Made by a program: the position numbers and the translations under genes. A stretch of 64,000 nucleotides of DNA from Nevskiaceae bacterium (GTDB lineage Bacteria > Pseudomonadota > Gammaproteobacteria > Steroidobacterales > Steroidobacteraceae): positions 1-64,000 of the forward strand of contig VEQP01000006.1 of NCBI GenBank assembly GCA_018883185.1, given 5' to 3'. The notes under the pieces were generated by a model. It ran no database searches. It was given only the letters and a program-made list of their open reading frames with translations, and was not told where the DNA came from. How positions within the stretch are numbered: the stretch's first letter is position 1; every line of letters begins with the position of its first letter. This document shows, piece by piece, positions 7,001 through 21,000 of this stretch.

Positions 7001-8878
7001 TCAGGCCGAGCGGCGTTTGAGATGGATCAGTAGCACGGAGACGGCGGCCGGGGTGATACCGGGCAAACGCGAAGCCTGACCGAGTGTGCCCGGGCGCTGC
7101 TCGCTGAGGCGCTGGCGGACTTCGTTCGATAGGCCTGCGACGGTGTGGTAATCGAGATCGCGGGGCAGCGGCAACGACTCGTGCTTGCGCTGTCGCTCGA
7201 TTTCGTCGTGCTGGCGTTCGATGTAGCCAGAGTATTTGGCTCGCACTTCGAGCTGCAGGCGAACGGCGGCCGGCAGTCGATCATCGAGTGCCGCGAGGGT
7301 GGGCAGCGGATCCTGCGCCAAGAAGTCCGTTGCAGCCTCCCCGAGCGCGGCCGTGGCCAGCGTCGGCAAATCGTCGTAACCGACCTCCGGCCTGCGCAGC
7401 AGATCGAACGCTGTCGTACCTCGCCAACGCGCTTTGTGTAGTCGCGCTACTTCCGCTTCGGTGGCATCGCGCTTGCGGCAGAAGAAGGTCCAGCGCTCCT
7501 CGTCGATGAGCCCCATCTGGCGACCGACCTCGGTCAGGCGAAGATCGGCGTTGTCCTCGCGCAGCAGCAGCCGGTGTTCGGCGCGGCTCGTGAACATGCG
7601 GTAGGGTTCCGAGGCGCCGCGCGTGATCAGATCGTCGATCAGCACTCCGAGGTAAGCCTCGGCTCGAGATGGGACCCAGGCTGCTTCATCGCGGACCCGT
7701 CGCGCGGCATTGATGCCGGCCACCAAGCCTTGGGCACCGGCCTCTTCGTAGCCGGTGGTGCCATTGATCTGCCCGGCGAAGAACAGCCCCTCGATGGCGC
7801 GGGTTTCGAGTGAGCCTTGCAGGTCGCGCGGATCGAAGTAGTCGTACTCGATCGCATAGCCCGGGCGTGTGATGTGGGCGTTCTCGAGGCCGCGGATGCT
7901 GCGCACGAATTGGACCTGCACATCGTAGGGCAGGCTGGTCGAAATGCCGTTCGGGTAGACCTCGTGGGTGCTCAGCCCTTCGGGCTCGAGGAAAATCTGG
8001 TGGGATGACTTGCCCGCGAAGCGGTGAATCTTGTCTTCGACAGAGGGACAGTAGCGCGGACCTACGCCCTCGATCTGTCCGGTAAACATCGGCGAGCGGT
8101 CGCAGCCGGCTCGAATGAGCTCATGAGTGCGCTCATTTGTTTCTGTAATGAAACAAGGAACTTGTTTCGGGTGCTCTTCGGCTCGCCCGAGAAACGAAAA
8201 CACGGGCAAGGGGTCATCGGCGTGCTGGGCAGCCATGATCGAAAAGTCGATCGTTCGACCATCGATGCGCGGTGGCGTACCGGTTTTCAAGCGCCCCACC
8301 CGCAAGGGTAATTCGCGCAGTCGAGCGGCCAGACGGTTGGAGGGCGGGTCGCCGGCGCGGCCCCCGGCATATTGATCGAGGCCGACATGGATACGACCGC
8401 CGAGGAAGGTGCCGACGGTCAGAACGACCGCAGGTGCGGCGAACTCGATGCCGGTGATGGTCACGACTCCCGTGACTCGACCACCTTCGAGACGCAGATC
8501 CGCCACTTCCTGTTGAAACAGCGTGAGGTTCGGCTGGTTCTCGAGCTGCTGCCGAATCGCCTGGCGGTACAGCACGCGGTCCGTTTGCGCTCGGGTGGCA
8601 CGAACCGCCGGACCCTTGCTGGCATTCAGGGTGCGGAACTGGATTCCCGCGCGATCCACCGCCCTGGCCATACCACCGCCGAGCGCGTCGATCTCGCGAA
8701 CCAGATGGCCTTTGCCGATACCGCCGAAGGCGGGGTTGCAGCTCATCTGGCCGAGCGTCTCGATACTCTGCGTCAGCAGCAGTGTGCGCCGGCCCATACG
8801 CGCGGCGGCGAGCGCGGCCTCGGTCCCCGCGTGACCGCCACCGACGACGATGACTTCGAAAGTGCCTGCAGTGTGCAT
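7001..8878 (-). CDS. mnmG: tRNA uridine-5-carboxymethylaminomethyl(34) synthesis enzyme MnmG (GidA)
   Basis: The FAD-dependent partner of MnmE modifies the wobble uridine of several tRNAs. The 625-residue protein shows the dinucleotide-binding [18 protein letters not shown] at 12-29, the [15 protein letters not shown] segment near 46-60, [11 protein letters not shown], the [17 protein letters not shown] motif, and a C-terminal helical domain with KYSGYIERQ and LPRDLDY. The length is standard and the ATG sits at the conserved N-terminus. mnmE, rsmG and parAB, frequent neighbours, are not adjacent here. The gene stands alone between two convergent or divergent plus-strand units. Confidence 0.96.
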   Translation of the reverse strand: MHTAGTFEVIVVGGGHAGTEAALAAARMGRRTLLLTQSIETLGQMSCNPAFGGIGKGHLVREIDALGGGMARAVDRAGIQFRTLNASKGPAVRATRAQTDRVLYRQAIRQQLENQPNLTLFQQEVADLRLEGGRVTGVVTITGIEFAAPAVVLTVGTFLGGRIHVGLDQYAGGRAGDPPSNRLAARLRELPLRVGRLKTGTPPRIDGRTIDFSIMAAQHADDPLPVFSFLGRAEEHPKQVPCFITETNERTHELIRAGCDRSPMFTGQIEGVGPRYCPSVEDKIHRFAGKSSHQIFLEPEGLSTHEVYPNGISTSLPYDVQVQFVRSIRGLENAHITRPGYAIEYDYFDPRDLQGSLETRAIEGLFFAGQINGTTGYEEAGAQGLVAGINAARRVRDEAAWVPSRAEAYLGVLIDDLITRGASEPYRMFTSRAEHRLLLREDNADLRLTEVGRQMGLIDEERWTFFCRKRDATEAEVARLHKARWRGTTAFDLLRRPEVGYDDLPTLATAALGEAATDFLAQDPLPTLAALDDRLPAAVRLQLEVRAKYSGYIERQHDEIERQRKHESLPLPRDLDYHTVAGLSNEVRQRLSEQRPGTLGQASRLPGITPAAVSVLLIHLKRRSA

Positions 8879-8960
8879 GGTAGGTGCGCGATTCTAGGGG
8901 ATCGGCGGCGCGTTGCCACGACCGAGACGGTATCCTCTGCGTGGGAGATGGTATGGGATA

Positions 8961-8988
8961 TTCATGTGACGGCCCGGCCGCCCATAAT
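8961..8988 (+). promoter_or_regulatory. Candidate sigma70-like promoter for the surface-protein operon
   Basis: TTCATG and CATAAT are separated by 16 bases, upstream of the giant gene at 9054 and facing it. The -10 box matches 5 of 6 and the -35 box is weak. The whole 175-base gap between mnmG and the giant gene should contain promoters for both. Confidence 0.25.
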
Positions 8989-9053
8989 CGACGCCTCTAT
9001 GTCGTCGAATCGCAGCCGTCCAAGAATCACGAATAAATGACCGGCAGGGGCAG

Positions 9054-12000
9054 ATGATCGGCAGGAGAGTCGGTAACCGCTCCCGCCCACTGGCGTGGGT
9101 GGGGGTCTGGGCGTTGTCGTCGGCGGCCGCGTGGGCGGCCGATCCGCAGATCACTTCCGTCGCCGACCAGCCGGATCCGGTTACGGCGGGCAGTACCTAC
9201 ACCTATACCGTGGGTGTGGCCAACAACGACATCACCGCCGCGACCAATGCGGTAGTGACCTTGACCGTACCGGCGGGTGCCACCTTCGTATCGAGCACGG
9301 CACCTGCGGGTACCACCTGCCAGGCCAGCGGCGCTGGGCTTGTGCGGTGCACCCTCGGCACCTTGGGACCGAACGGTCTCGATGTGCGCAGTCTGCGCTT
9401 CGTGTTTCGCGCCCTAGGGCCCGGCCCAGCGACGATTGCCGCCACAGCGAACATCACTGCCGACAACGACAGCAACACCAACAACAACACACAGACGGCG
9501 ACGACGACCGTCAACAGCGGCGCGGATCTGTCGCTAAGCAAACTCGACGCCCCGGATCCCGTGACGGCCGGCGCTAACGTCACCTATACCCTGCGTGCGA
9601 GTAACGCCGGCCCCAACGCCGCCGGTAATCTTGTGCTGACCGACAACCTGTCCGGTTCGACGACTTTCGTGTCGGCCAGTGGCAGCGGCTGGTCCTGTAG
9701 CCACGCCAATCGGGTCGTGACCTGTACTCGCCCAGGTCCTTTGGCCGTCGGTGCGAGTGCACCCGAGGTCACGCTGGTGGCGAAAGTCACGGCCACCGGC
9801 GGCACGGTCACCAACAGCGCTTCCATCGCGCCTGCCGCGGGCGCAGTCGCTGATCCAGACACCACGAACAACACCGCGACCGCGAGTACCACAGTGTCTG
9901 CGGGCGCCGATGTGCGCATTGCGCAAAAAGTGGTGACCTCCGCTGTGCCTGCGACGGCAGGCGCGAACGTGAGTTTTCGCATCGAGCCACGCAATGACGG
10001 CCCCTCGACGGCCACGAATGTAGTCGTCACCGACACCTTGCCTGCCGGCTGGAGCTTTGTGTCGGCGAGTGGCCCCAATTGGTCATGCAGTGCGAGCGGG
10101 CAGACCGTCAGCTGCACGCGGGCGTCGTTTCCGCTCGGCACGACGCAGGACATCACGGTCGTGGCCATGGCACCGCCCAACGCCGATGTGGGAGAAACAG
10201 GTCGGCGCTACACCAATACAGCCTCGATCAGCGCAGCGCAGAGCGATCCGACACCTGCCAACAACAGTGGATCGGTCAACATCGATGTGCGGCCCGATGG
10301 CGCCGATCTGCGTGTCAGCAAGACCAAATCACCGAATCCCGTCGCCCAGGGTTCGGAGATGGTGTCCGAAATTCGCGTGACGAATAACGGGCCGCGCACC
10401 GCCACCGGCCCGATCCGCGTTGTCGAGCGACTCAACGGTGAAACCTTCGTCGGGGTCTCCGGCACCGGCTGGACCTGCAGTCAGAACGGCGACTTCGTCA
10501 TCTGTGACGCCGCCAACTCCACGGGCACTGAGCCCGGATTGTTTCGTCGTCTGACGATCACGACCCGTGCTACGGCCAGCGGTACGGTGACGAATGAGGC
10601 CTGCGCCAGTGGCACGTTGCCCGCGGGTGCCGCAGCACTTGGCATCACGGGACGCGCGCCGCTCGAGGGTGATCCGAATTCCAGTAATAACTGCGCGACT
10701 GCCGGCGTGTCATCGACGGTGGTGCGACCTGATCTGGCCATCAGCAAGCAAACCTCGACGCCAACGGGCGGCGACAAGATCGTTTCCAGTCGCGAGTCGA
10801 CCGTGACGTACACGCTGGTCGTCACCAATGCCTCGAGCACCAGCGAGGATGCGACTGGTGTTCGCATCAGCGACAACGTGCCGGCCTTCATCAGCGGTCG
10901 CAGTCGGGTGACGACACCGGTGGTGGCGAGCGTGTCGGCGGGCAGCACGGCGAAGTTCGATTGCGTCGTGACCGCTGAGAAAATTCTTTGCTCACAAACG
11001 GCAGGCGTACTGGCGCGCGGCCAGACGGTGACGATCCCAATTATTGTGAATCGACCGTTGACTGAGGGCAGCTTCACCAATACCGCGACGGTCACCAACA
11101 CCCGCGAGGGTGACCCGAATTCAGCGAACAACAGCGCCTCGGACACCGTCACTATCGAACCGCTTGCCGATGTGCAGATGACCGCGAAGTCGGTATCGCC
11201 GACGTCGGTCAAGGCAGGCGAGATCGCGACCTTCGTGCTCTCGTACCGCAACAACGGACCCTCTGTTGCGCAGAACGTCACGGTGACCGACACGCTGACG
11301 TTCCCAGCCGGTGATCCGGGGTTCGTGGTTACCGAGGTCACCTCGAGCAAGGGCAGTTGCGCACTCACCGCGGGTGAAGTGCTGAATGCGGCGAAGGCCA
11401 GTTTCACCTGCAGCATCGGCGCTCTGGCCAACGGCGAGGCGCAGAGCATCACCTTGCGCGGTCGGCCCATTTGGCAGCCGGGCAATGCCGCGCGTACTTA
11501 CGGCAACACCGCCGTGGTCGCGACCAGCACGCCAGAGAGTCCGGACGGCACGGACGGGGGCAACAACAGTCAGAGCGTAAGTCTGCCCATCAACCCCGCT
11601 GGCCTCGATCTGCTCGTCAACAAAGACGAGGATGCTGACCCGATCAACTTCGAGGCAGGCGCGACGTATCTGGGCTATCGCGTCACAGTCACCAACAACG
11701 GCTCGTCGTTCGGCTCGGGCGTAGGCGTGACCGAGACCATGACGCCGCCGGCCGGCAAGCGCATACGCTTTGTTTGCGATACGACGGTGGCAAGTGGCAC
11801 CAGCTGCAACGCACCGTCGCTGTGCAGCGTCACCGATGTGACCTCGGCGCCCGGGGCCGCGTTGCCGGCGTTCTCCTGCCGTGTGCCGGCGGGCGATTTG
11901 ACCACCGGACGCGCCGTCGGCGAGTTGGCTGTCAATCAGAGCAAGACGCTGTTCCTGCGTTTTCAAGTGCTCGATGATCCCTCGAACACGGGCGATGTGT

Positions 12001-15000
12001 ACGTCAACCGAGCACGCGTGTTCTCCAACGAACCCGACGCCTTCCCCGCCAACGACGAAGATGCCGAGTCGACGAGCGTGCGGCGGCGCGTTGATCTCGC
12101 CATCAGCAAGACGCCGAGTCTTGCCACCGTGGCGCTGCGCCAGCCGTTCAATTGGTTAATCACCGTGACCAACGGTGGACCGGCGAATGCCCAGCAAGTC
12201 GATGTCACTGACACGCTGCTGCCGGGTACAGAGATCACGGGACCGATCAACTGGGTGCGGTCGCAACAATCAGGCTCTGGTACGTGCACGATCGCAGGGC
12301 TCGCCATCACCTGCACCACCGGCTCGTTGGCCGTCGGTGGCACGGTCACCATTACCGTGCCCGTGCGGTTGGTCGCCTATCCGCCGAATGGCAAGCAACC
12401 CAACACCGCCATCGTCGATACCTCGCCCGACAAGATCGGCGGCGTCGACACCACGCCGAACGATAATTCTTCGACCGCGGAGGTTTTGGTTACGCGCTCG
12501 TCGCTGTCCGGCACCGTGTTCCAGGATCGCAATCGCAGCGGTGACAACGCCGGTACGCCGCAGGACGAGAGTACGGAGCCGCGCATCGCTGGCGTGTTGC
12601 TCCGTCTGACGGGCACCGATGCTTATGGCAACGCTGTGGATCGCACGGCGACGACGAACTCTGACGGTGGCTTCAATTTCAGTAACCTCTCGCCCGCCGA
12701 TGCCACCGGCTACAGCCTCACGCAAACGCAGCCTGCCGCCTACGTCAACGGTCCGGTGGCTCCGCCGGCGTCGGGCGCGGCGGCACCCTCGCGCGGCGGC
12801 ACCTACGCGCGCGGCGCGCTTACCGGCAACTCCGCCTATTCGGGCATCGTGCTCGGTGCGAACGAGACGGCCACACGCTACAACTTTCCCGAAGTGCGTC
12901 GGCCGACTTTATCGGGTCAGGTATACGGCGACGTCAACGCCAACGGCACGCGAGACTCGACCGACGACAACATCAGTGGCGCGACCGTACGCCTGATCGA
13001 TCGCCAGACAAGCGCGGTACTGGCGACGACGACGACCGATACCAACGGCGCCTACGCCTTTGCGGCGCTCGATCCGTTGTCGAGTTACGTACTCGAGCAG
13101 CCGTTGCCAACCCAACCCGCGGGTTTATTGAACGGGCCGATCAATCCCGGCCGAATCGGTGGCGCGACATGCACGAGCGGCTGCACGGCGCAAGCGAACA
13201 CGCCGGCAGCGGGGACGGATCGCATCGACCTCATCGACCTCGCGAGCGGTGATGACGGCACCGCTTTCAATTTCGGTGAGCTCGTTTCCACCACCATCAG
13301 CGGCACCGTCTACGTCGATCGCAATCGCAACGGCGTGATGAACCCCGTCACGCCGACAGGTGATGGCCGAATCGCGGGTGTGCGCATCAAGTTGTTCGCT
13401 GGAACGGCTTGCACGGGTGTCGCCGTGGCCGAGCAGGACACCGACGCGGGCGGCAGTTACCTGTTTCCAAACCTGACCGCAGGCGCGACCTATACGGTGT
13501 GCGAGACGCAACCGGCTGGCTATGCCGATGGCGTGACCAATCCGGGTGATGGCGACACGTCGGCACTCTCCAACGCCATCACACTGCGTAATCTTGCAGT
13601 CACCGGTTCACGTCGCAATCGCTTCGGTGAGTACGCCGCTTCGCTCGCGGGCGCGGTGTATCAGGACACCGGCGCGGGAGTGGCGGCCAACTTCAACAAT
13701 GGTGCGCGCGATCGCGGCGAAGCCGGTATCCGTGCGGTACCGATCACGCTGACCGGTACGGATGCGGCCGGTAATGCCGTGAGCCTCTCGGCCGTGACCA
13801 ACGACAACGGTGAGTTCAGCTTTGCCGATCTCGTTGCGCCGAATGCCACCGGCTACACGGTGACACAGGGCGTTATCCCGGCAGCGTCTGGCGTATTCAC
13901 CGACGGCAAACACACCGCGGGAAGCGCCGGCGGAAACATCGCGGTCAAAAATATCATCAGCGGCGTCACCCTTGGGGCTGGTGCACAGGCGAGCGGTTAT
14001 CTCTTTGGCAAGCTTGCTGAGTCGGGCATCAGCGGTACGGTTTATCTTGATCGCAACCGCAACGACGTGATCGACGACACGCCGACCGATGGCCGACTCG
14101 GTGGCGTCACGGTGACACTGTATTCGGGCACCGCCTGTGCCGGCACTGCGCTGGCGAGCACCCAGACCAACGCCGTTGGTGGCTATACGTTCACGAGCGC
14201 CGCGACCGGTGGCACATACACCGTTTGCCAGACGCAGCCCGCGGGCTACGGCGATGGCAGTGTCAACCCAGGCAATGCGGCGAGTAGCCCACGCGCCAAT
14301 TCGATCACCGTCACCAATTTGCCGGCGAGCGGATCGGCCGACAATCATTTCGGCGAACGCGCGGCGACGCTGTCGGGTTTCGTTTACCAAGATACGGGCG
14401 CAGGCGTCCTCGCCAACTATGACAACGGCCGTCGCGACACCGGGGAAGCGCCGATCGACGATGTACCGCTCACGCTGACGGGCGTCGATGCCGCCGGTAA
14501 CACCGTACAGCAGAGCGCCGTGTCCGCGGATGACGGCAGCTTCAGCTTCAATGATTTGCTGGCGCCGAATGCCGCGGGCTACACGCTCACCCAGGGCGCC
14601 ATTCCGGCGGCTGCAGGCGTGTTTCTCGACGGCAAGAACACGGCGGGCAGCGCGGGTGGAACCACGCCCTCTCGCAGGGTCATCGGCGCGATCGCCCTCG
14701 CCGCGGGGGCGCGTGCCGTCGACTATCTCTTTGGCAAGTTGCCGAATGCCGACATCAGCGGCACGGTGTACATCGATCGCAATCGCAACGGTCGTATGGA
14801 CGATCGGCCGATCGACGGTCGTGTCCGCAACGTTACGCTGACGCTGCATCAGGGTACGAGCTGCTCGGGCGCGGCGCTGGCGACCACCACCAGTAACGTC
14901 GAGGGCGATTATCTCTTCGATGGTCTGGCGGCCGGTGCGAGCTACACGATCTGCCAGACCCAACCTACAGGCTACGCTGACGGCGCAGTCAATCCCGGCG

Positions 15001-18000
15001 TGGCGGCTGCGAGTAGCGCCAGTAACCTCATCACCATCAATGAATTGCCATCGGGTAATTCTCCTGACAACCGTTTTGGTGAGCAGGTGGGTTCTATCGC
15101 GGGCTCCGTGTACGAGGACACGGGCGTCGGTGTCGTAGCCAATTTCGACAACGGTCGGCGGGATGCGGGCGAGGCCGGAATCGGCAATGTGCCGGTGACC
15201 TTGACCGGCACAAATGCCCTCGGTACCAATGTCGTTCTCACCACTACGACCGATGACAACGGGCTCTTTATCTTTGATGACTTGTTGGCTGCCGGCGCCG
15301 GCGGCTACACGCTCGCCGAGGGCACGATTCCGACCACCGCAGGCGTATTCACCGACGGTAAGGACACGGCGGGCAGTGCGGGTGGCAGCACTGCCGTCAA
15401 AAACTCGCTCGGCAGCATCCCGCTTGCGGCCGGCGTACGTGCGACGGATTACCTGTTCGGCGAATTGCCGGATGCCGATATCAGCGGCACCGTCTACATC
15501 GACCGTAACCGCAACGGCGTCATGGACGCCGTGCCCACCGACGGTCGTATTGCGGGTGTGTTGCTGAGTTTGTATGCAGGCAACAGTTGCAGTGGTGTGC
15601 CGCTCGCCACGACGCGCACCGTGACCGACGGCTACTTTGCCTTCGACACTGCCACCACGGGTGCGGCATATGCGATTTGTGAAACTCAGCCCGCCGGTTA
15701 CGGCGAGGGCGTCACGACACCGGGCAACGGGGCGGCGAGTAGCGCTAACAACCTCGTTACCATCGCCAGCTTGCCGGCCGCAGGCTCCTTCGACAATCGT
15801 TTTGGCGAGCAGGTGGCCACGCTCAGCGGCTCGGTGTACGAAGACAGTGGCGCGGGCACCGAGGCCAACTTCAATAACGGTCGGCGCGATACCGGTGAGG
15901 GCGGACTTGAGGGCGTGACCATCACGCTAAGTGGGATCGATCAGGGTGGTGCCAACGTGAGTCTTGCGGTTCGCACCGATGCCAACGGTGATTTTCGATT
16001 CGAGGATTTGTTGTCCCCGTCGGTCGCCGGCTACACCGTGACGGAGGGGGCGATCCCGAGCTCGCTCGGCCAGTTCCTCGACGGCAAGGACACGGTGGGC
16101 AGCGCGGGCGGTGGTCGCGCCACCAAAAACGCCATCGACTCGATTCCGCTCGCTGCGGGTTCAGCCGCGACGGGCTATTTGTTTGGCGAACTGTACGACC
16201 CGGAGATCTCCGGCACGGTTTATCTCGATCGTAATCGCAACGGTGTGCTTGATGCGGTGCCCACCGATGCGCGACTTGCGGGTGTCAGCCTGCGTTTGTA
16301 TTCCGGTAGCGCGTGTGTCGGCGAGGTTGTTGGCACGACGACCACCGATGCCGACGGCGTGTATCGCTTTACTCAGCCGGCCGCAGGTGGCACGTATGCG
16401 GTATGCCAGATACAGCCGGTGAACTACGGCGACGGCAGTGTGAATCCTGGTACCTCGGCACGCAGCCCGGCCGCCAACACGATCGTGGTCAGTGGTTTGC
16501 CGCGCGCCGGTTCGACGGCCAATGATTTCGGTGAGCGCGGTGCTGCGTTGACCGGCGCTGTATACGTCGACTTCAGCAGCGCCACGCCGGCCAACACCGA
16601 CAATGGCCGGCGCGATACGGGCGAGGCGGGTTTGTCGGGCGTACCGGTGACTCTGAACGGCACGGATGCCGAGGGCGCGGCTGTGGCGCGCAGCACGACG
16701 AGCGGTGCCGAGGGCAATTTCCGCTTCGATGATCTACCGGCGGCCGGTTCGCGCGGCTATACGGTGGGCATCGGCGCCGTGCCGGCATCGCTCGGTAAAT
16801 TCCTTGACGGGCGTGACACGGCGGGCAGTGTCGGTGGCGATGTCTCAGTCGAGAACGCCATCAGCAGCGTGGTGTTGGGCGGCGGGGTCATCGCGACCGA
16901 CTACCTGTTCGGTAAATTGCCGGATGCCGATATTCGCGGCACGGTGTACATCGATCGCAATCGCAACGGGCTGCTCGATGCGACTCCGACCGATACGCGT
17001 CTGGCTGGGGTAACTGTCGCGCTGCATGAGGGTGCCGGTAGTTGCGCGGGCGTTCCGCTCGAGACTACGGTGACCGACGCAGACGGTGACTTCGTACTCG
17101 TCAAGGGCGCCGCAGGCAGGGCATATTCAATATGTCAGACGCAGCCGGTCGGTTACGCCGATGGCGCGGTGAATCCGGGCACGGCAGCGGCGAGCAGTGC
17201 CGCCAACATCATCACCATTGCACAACTGCCCTCTAGCGGTTCGGACGCCAACTTCTTCGGTGAGCAACTCGGTGCGCTAATGGGATCCGTGTACCGCGAC
17301 ACCGGTGCCGGTATCAGCGCCAATTTCGACAACGGCAGTCGCGATACGGGCGAAGAGGGCATCGAAAGCGTACCGGTAGTTTTGACAGGCACTGACCGGC
17401 GCGGCAACGCTGTATCTTTGAGCACCGTTACCGACGGCAATGGCGAGTTCGCATTCGCGGATCTCATCGAAGCCGATGCGGCGGGTTATCGGGTGACGCA
17501 GGGCGCGATTCCCACTGCAGTGGGGCGCTTCGTCGATGGCATCGACACGGCAGGCTCGGCAGGCGGCAGCACGGCGATCAAGAACGCGGTGATCGCCATT
17601 CCGCTCGGTGCCGGAGTGCAGGCGCGCAATTACCTGTTCGGCAAGTTGCCGGACTCCGAGATCAGCGGCACGGTCTATCTCGATCGCAACCGCAATGGGG
17701 TGCAGGACGCACTGCCCGTCGACGGGCGGCTTGCCGGAGTCACGCTTCGTTTGCACCTGGGCAACAGTTGCTCGGGCAGCGTTTTGGCCACCACCACCAC
17801 CGATGCCGAGGGCGATTTTGCGTTCAGCAACGGCTCTGTCGGTGGCACCTACACGGTCTGTCAGGTTCAGCCTGCCGCGTATGCCGATGGCGCCATCAAT
17901 CCGGGTCTTGCGGCAGTCAGCACGGCCGGCAATACGGTGACGATTAATGATTTGCCGGTCACCGGTTCGTCCGACAACCGTTTCGGCGAATATGCAGGGT

Positions 18001-21000
18001 CACTTTCGGGCCGCGTCTTCCTCGACGATAACAACGATGGTCTGCGTCAAGCCGAAGAACGCGGCATCGCCGCCGTCGAGATCAGCCTGAGCGGTACTGA
18101 TATCGAGGGCGGCGTCATCGAGCGCAGCGTGCAGACCGATGCGGACGGCGCATTCACGTTCATCGATCTGCGCACGGCGGATGCGGCCGGTTACGTGCTG
18201 AGTGAGCCGCTGCAACCGGTGGTGGACGGCGTTACCACGCTCGATGGTCGCAGCACGGCAGGCAGCGCGGGGGGCACAGCCACCGCAGTCACTCGCACCC
18301 CCAGCCAAATCGCCGCGATCGCGCTCGGCGCTGGCGTGCGTGCGGTGGACTATCAGTTCGCAGAACTGTTGCCGGTGAGCCTCGCAGGTCGCGTGTTCCT
18401 CGATCTCGACGATGATGGTCGTTTCGATCTGCCCGACGACAGCGGGCTCGCGGGCGTGGGCATTGTTGTCACCGGCACAGATGATTTGGGTGCCCGCATT
18501 GACCTTGATACGGAGACATTGAGCGACGGCACTTACAGCGTAACCGGGTTGCGCCCGGGAACCTACACCGTGCTACAGCCTCAGCAGCCGGAAGGCACGG
18601 CCAACGGCAAGACTGTGGCGGGTAGCGCGGGTGGCAACACGACCGCACCGGATGAAACACCGAGCGCCATCCGCGACATCGCGCTGCTGCGCTCAGCGGC
18701 CAGCTCGACGGGCAACGACTTTGCCGAAATCTCGAGCGCAGCGAGCGTCAGTGGACGGGTCTGGCTCGACAACGATAACGATGGCCGCATCGGCGCCGCC
18801 GAGAGCGGCATCGCGGGTGTGACCCTCGAGTTGAGCGGTGTCGATACGGCAGGGCGGATCATCGAGCGCAGCACCGAGACGGATGCCACCGGTGCTTACG
18901 GTTTCAGCCAGTTGCCGCCTGGCACTTACCGCATACGCCAACCGTTGCAGCCCCTCGATACGGTGAACGGCATCACGGTGGCGGGCTCGGCCGGCGGCGT
19001 CGCCACGCTGCCTGTCGTGACGCCCTCGGCGATCACGGAAATCGCGCTCACACCGGGTGCCGAGTCCACAGCTAATAATTTTGGCGAGATCCGGACCTCC
19101 GCCGACCTGCGCGTCGATAAATCGCATGCCGAAAATATTTTCACCGTATCGAAAAACGCGAACTACACGCTGACGGTGCGCAACGCAGGCGAGCTGTCCA
19201 CGAGCGGTGAGTACACGGTGCGCGACCGATTGCCGACTGGCTTGACCCTGACGGCAACGCCGACTGGTACCGGTTGGCAATGCACGGGCGCTGCGGGCGA
19301 GACGAGTTTCACTTGCACCAGTGCTGCTCCGCTTGCCGCAGGATCGACGGCTGCCCCCATCAAGGCCGTGGCCGCGGTGGGGGCGGCGGCCGTGAACGCT
19401 TCGCCCGTCAGCAATGCCGTGTTGGTCGAAGGCGGCGGAGAAATCGAGGCACGTCGTCCAAGCGTGACCGAGCGCGAGTCGTTCGAGCGCGATCCGGCGC
19501 GCTTGCCGTCCTGCACAGGCGTAGCCGAGTTCAACGCTTGTCGCGACACCGAGGATGTGCAACTGGCTGCGGCGCTCACTGGGTCGGTCTGGTTCGACAT
19601 CGGCACTGTTGCACGGCAGCTTGATGCGGGCGATCAACCGCGTGAGGGCTGGCGGGTGGAACTCGTGGAGCGCACGGCAACGGGAGAGACCGTAGTGGCC
19701 CGCACTACCACCGGGCGGGACGGCCGCTACAGCCTCGATGAGCTGATCCCGAATGTCGACTATGCGTTGCGTTTCCGCGAACCTACATCCAACGTCGTGT
19801 TCGCTTATCCCGTCAACGGTGAAGCGGGGGCGGGTTCTTCGGGTACGGCATGTGCCGCTCAATCGGTGAAGACGGGCGCCAGTTCCTGTATTGATGCGGA
19901 GGCGGCCCCGCAGCTGCTCGTGCGCCTCGCGCCGGGCACGACCCTGCGACAGCAAAGTCTGCCGATCGACCCGAGCGGCGTCGTCTACGACTCTGGTCTG
20001 CGCACGCCGGTGCCTGGCGCGCGCGTCACGCTCACGCCGCAGGGTAGCTGCAGTGGCTGGACGCCTGCCGCGCACATCGTAGGTGGCGGTCTTGGTGGCT
20101 ATGCGATTACCGGCAATGCCATCTCGATGACGGTGGGGAGCGACGGCTACTACCAGTTCCTGTTCTCGCCCTCGGCACCGGCGAGTTGCAACTTTTCTTT
20201 GACGGTGACTCCGCCCGCCGGCTTCGTATTCCAGTCGCGGCTGATTGAGCCCACGGCAGGGCCGTTGTCGCCCGCCGGTGGAGTTGGCAGCTACTTCAGC
20301 GTGCAGCCGCAAGCCGGCCCGCCGACCGGACCCGTTGGCACGGCGACGACGTATTACCTATCGCTGAGCGGTGGTTCGCGAGGTGCAAACATCCTGCGCA
20401 ACCACATTCCGCTCGATCCTGAATTGCCGAGCGGCATCGCACTCGCCAAAACGGGCGACAAATCGATGGCCGAGCTCGGCGACTCGGTGCGCTACAGCTT
20501 GACCTTCAGCGTCACTGCGGGTGCCTTGCCTCGCCAAGTGACGGTGGTCGATCGATTGCCGGCGGGCTTCACCTACATTCCGGGTACGGCCACCGTAGAC
20601 GATGTACCCATCGCCGACCCGCAGGGCAACGTGGGTCCGCGTCTGGCCTTCAACCTGGGCAAGACGCCGGGCAACCGACAGCAAGTGCTGCGTTATCGAG
20701 CGCGTGTCGGTGTCGGTGCGATGGAGGGCGACGGCATCAATCGGGCTACGGCGGTCGTTTGCGGTGTGCCTAGCGGTTGCGTTGACGGGTCGTTTACGCC
20801 GCTGCGCGGCAGTGGCACGACCGATGAGGCACGTTACCGGGTCCGGGTGTCGGGCGGCGTGTTCGGCACCGAGGCATGTCTGCTCGGTAAGGTCTTTGTC
20901 GACTGCAATAACAACCACGTCCAGGATCCCGAAGAAATCGGCATACCGGGCGTGCGCCTCGTGTTGTCGGAAGGCACGCAGCTCATCGCCGACTCCGAGG

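Noticed and set aside
13608-14963. Open frame of 451 codons on the minus strand inside the giant gene
   Set aside because: It lies wholly antisense to the A/B repeats, is Arg/Ala-rich without domain features, and repeats with the repeat unit; it is a by-product of GC-rich coding DNA.
13296-18002. Regularly spaced repeats considered as a CRISPR-like or satellite array
   Set aside because: The period is 726 bases, in frame with a coding region, and the repeats encode protein modules; there are no short palindromic repeats or spacers.
18693-20312. Open frame of 539 codons on the minus strand inside the giant gene
   Set aside because: Low-complexity Arg/His-rich translation with no recognisable fold and no ribosome-binding site; the sense frame carries clear domains.
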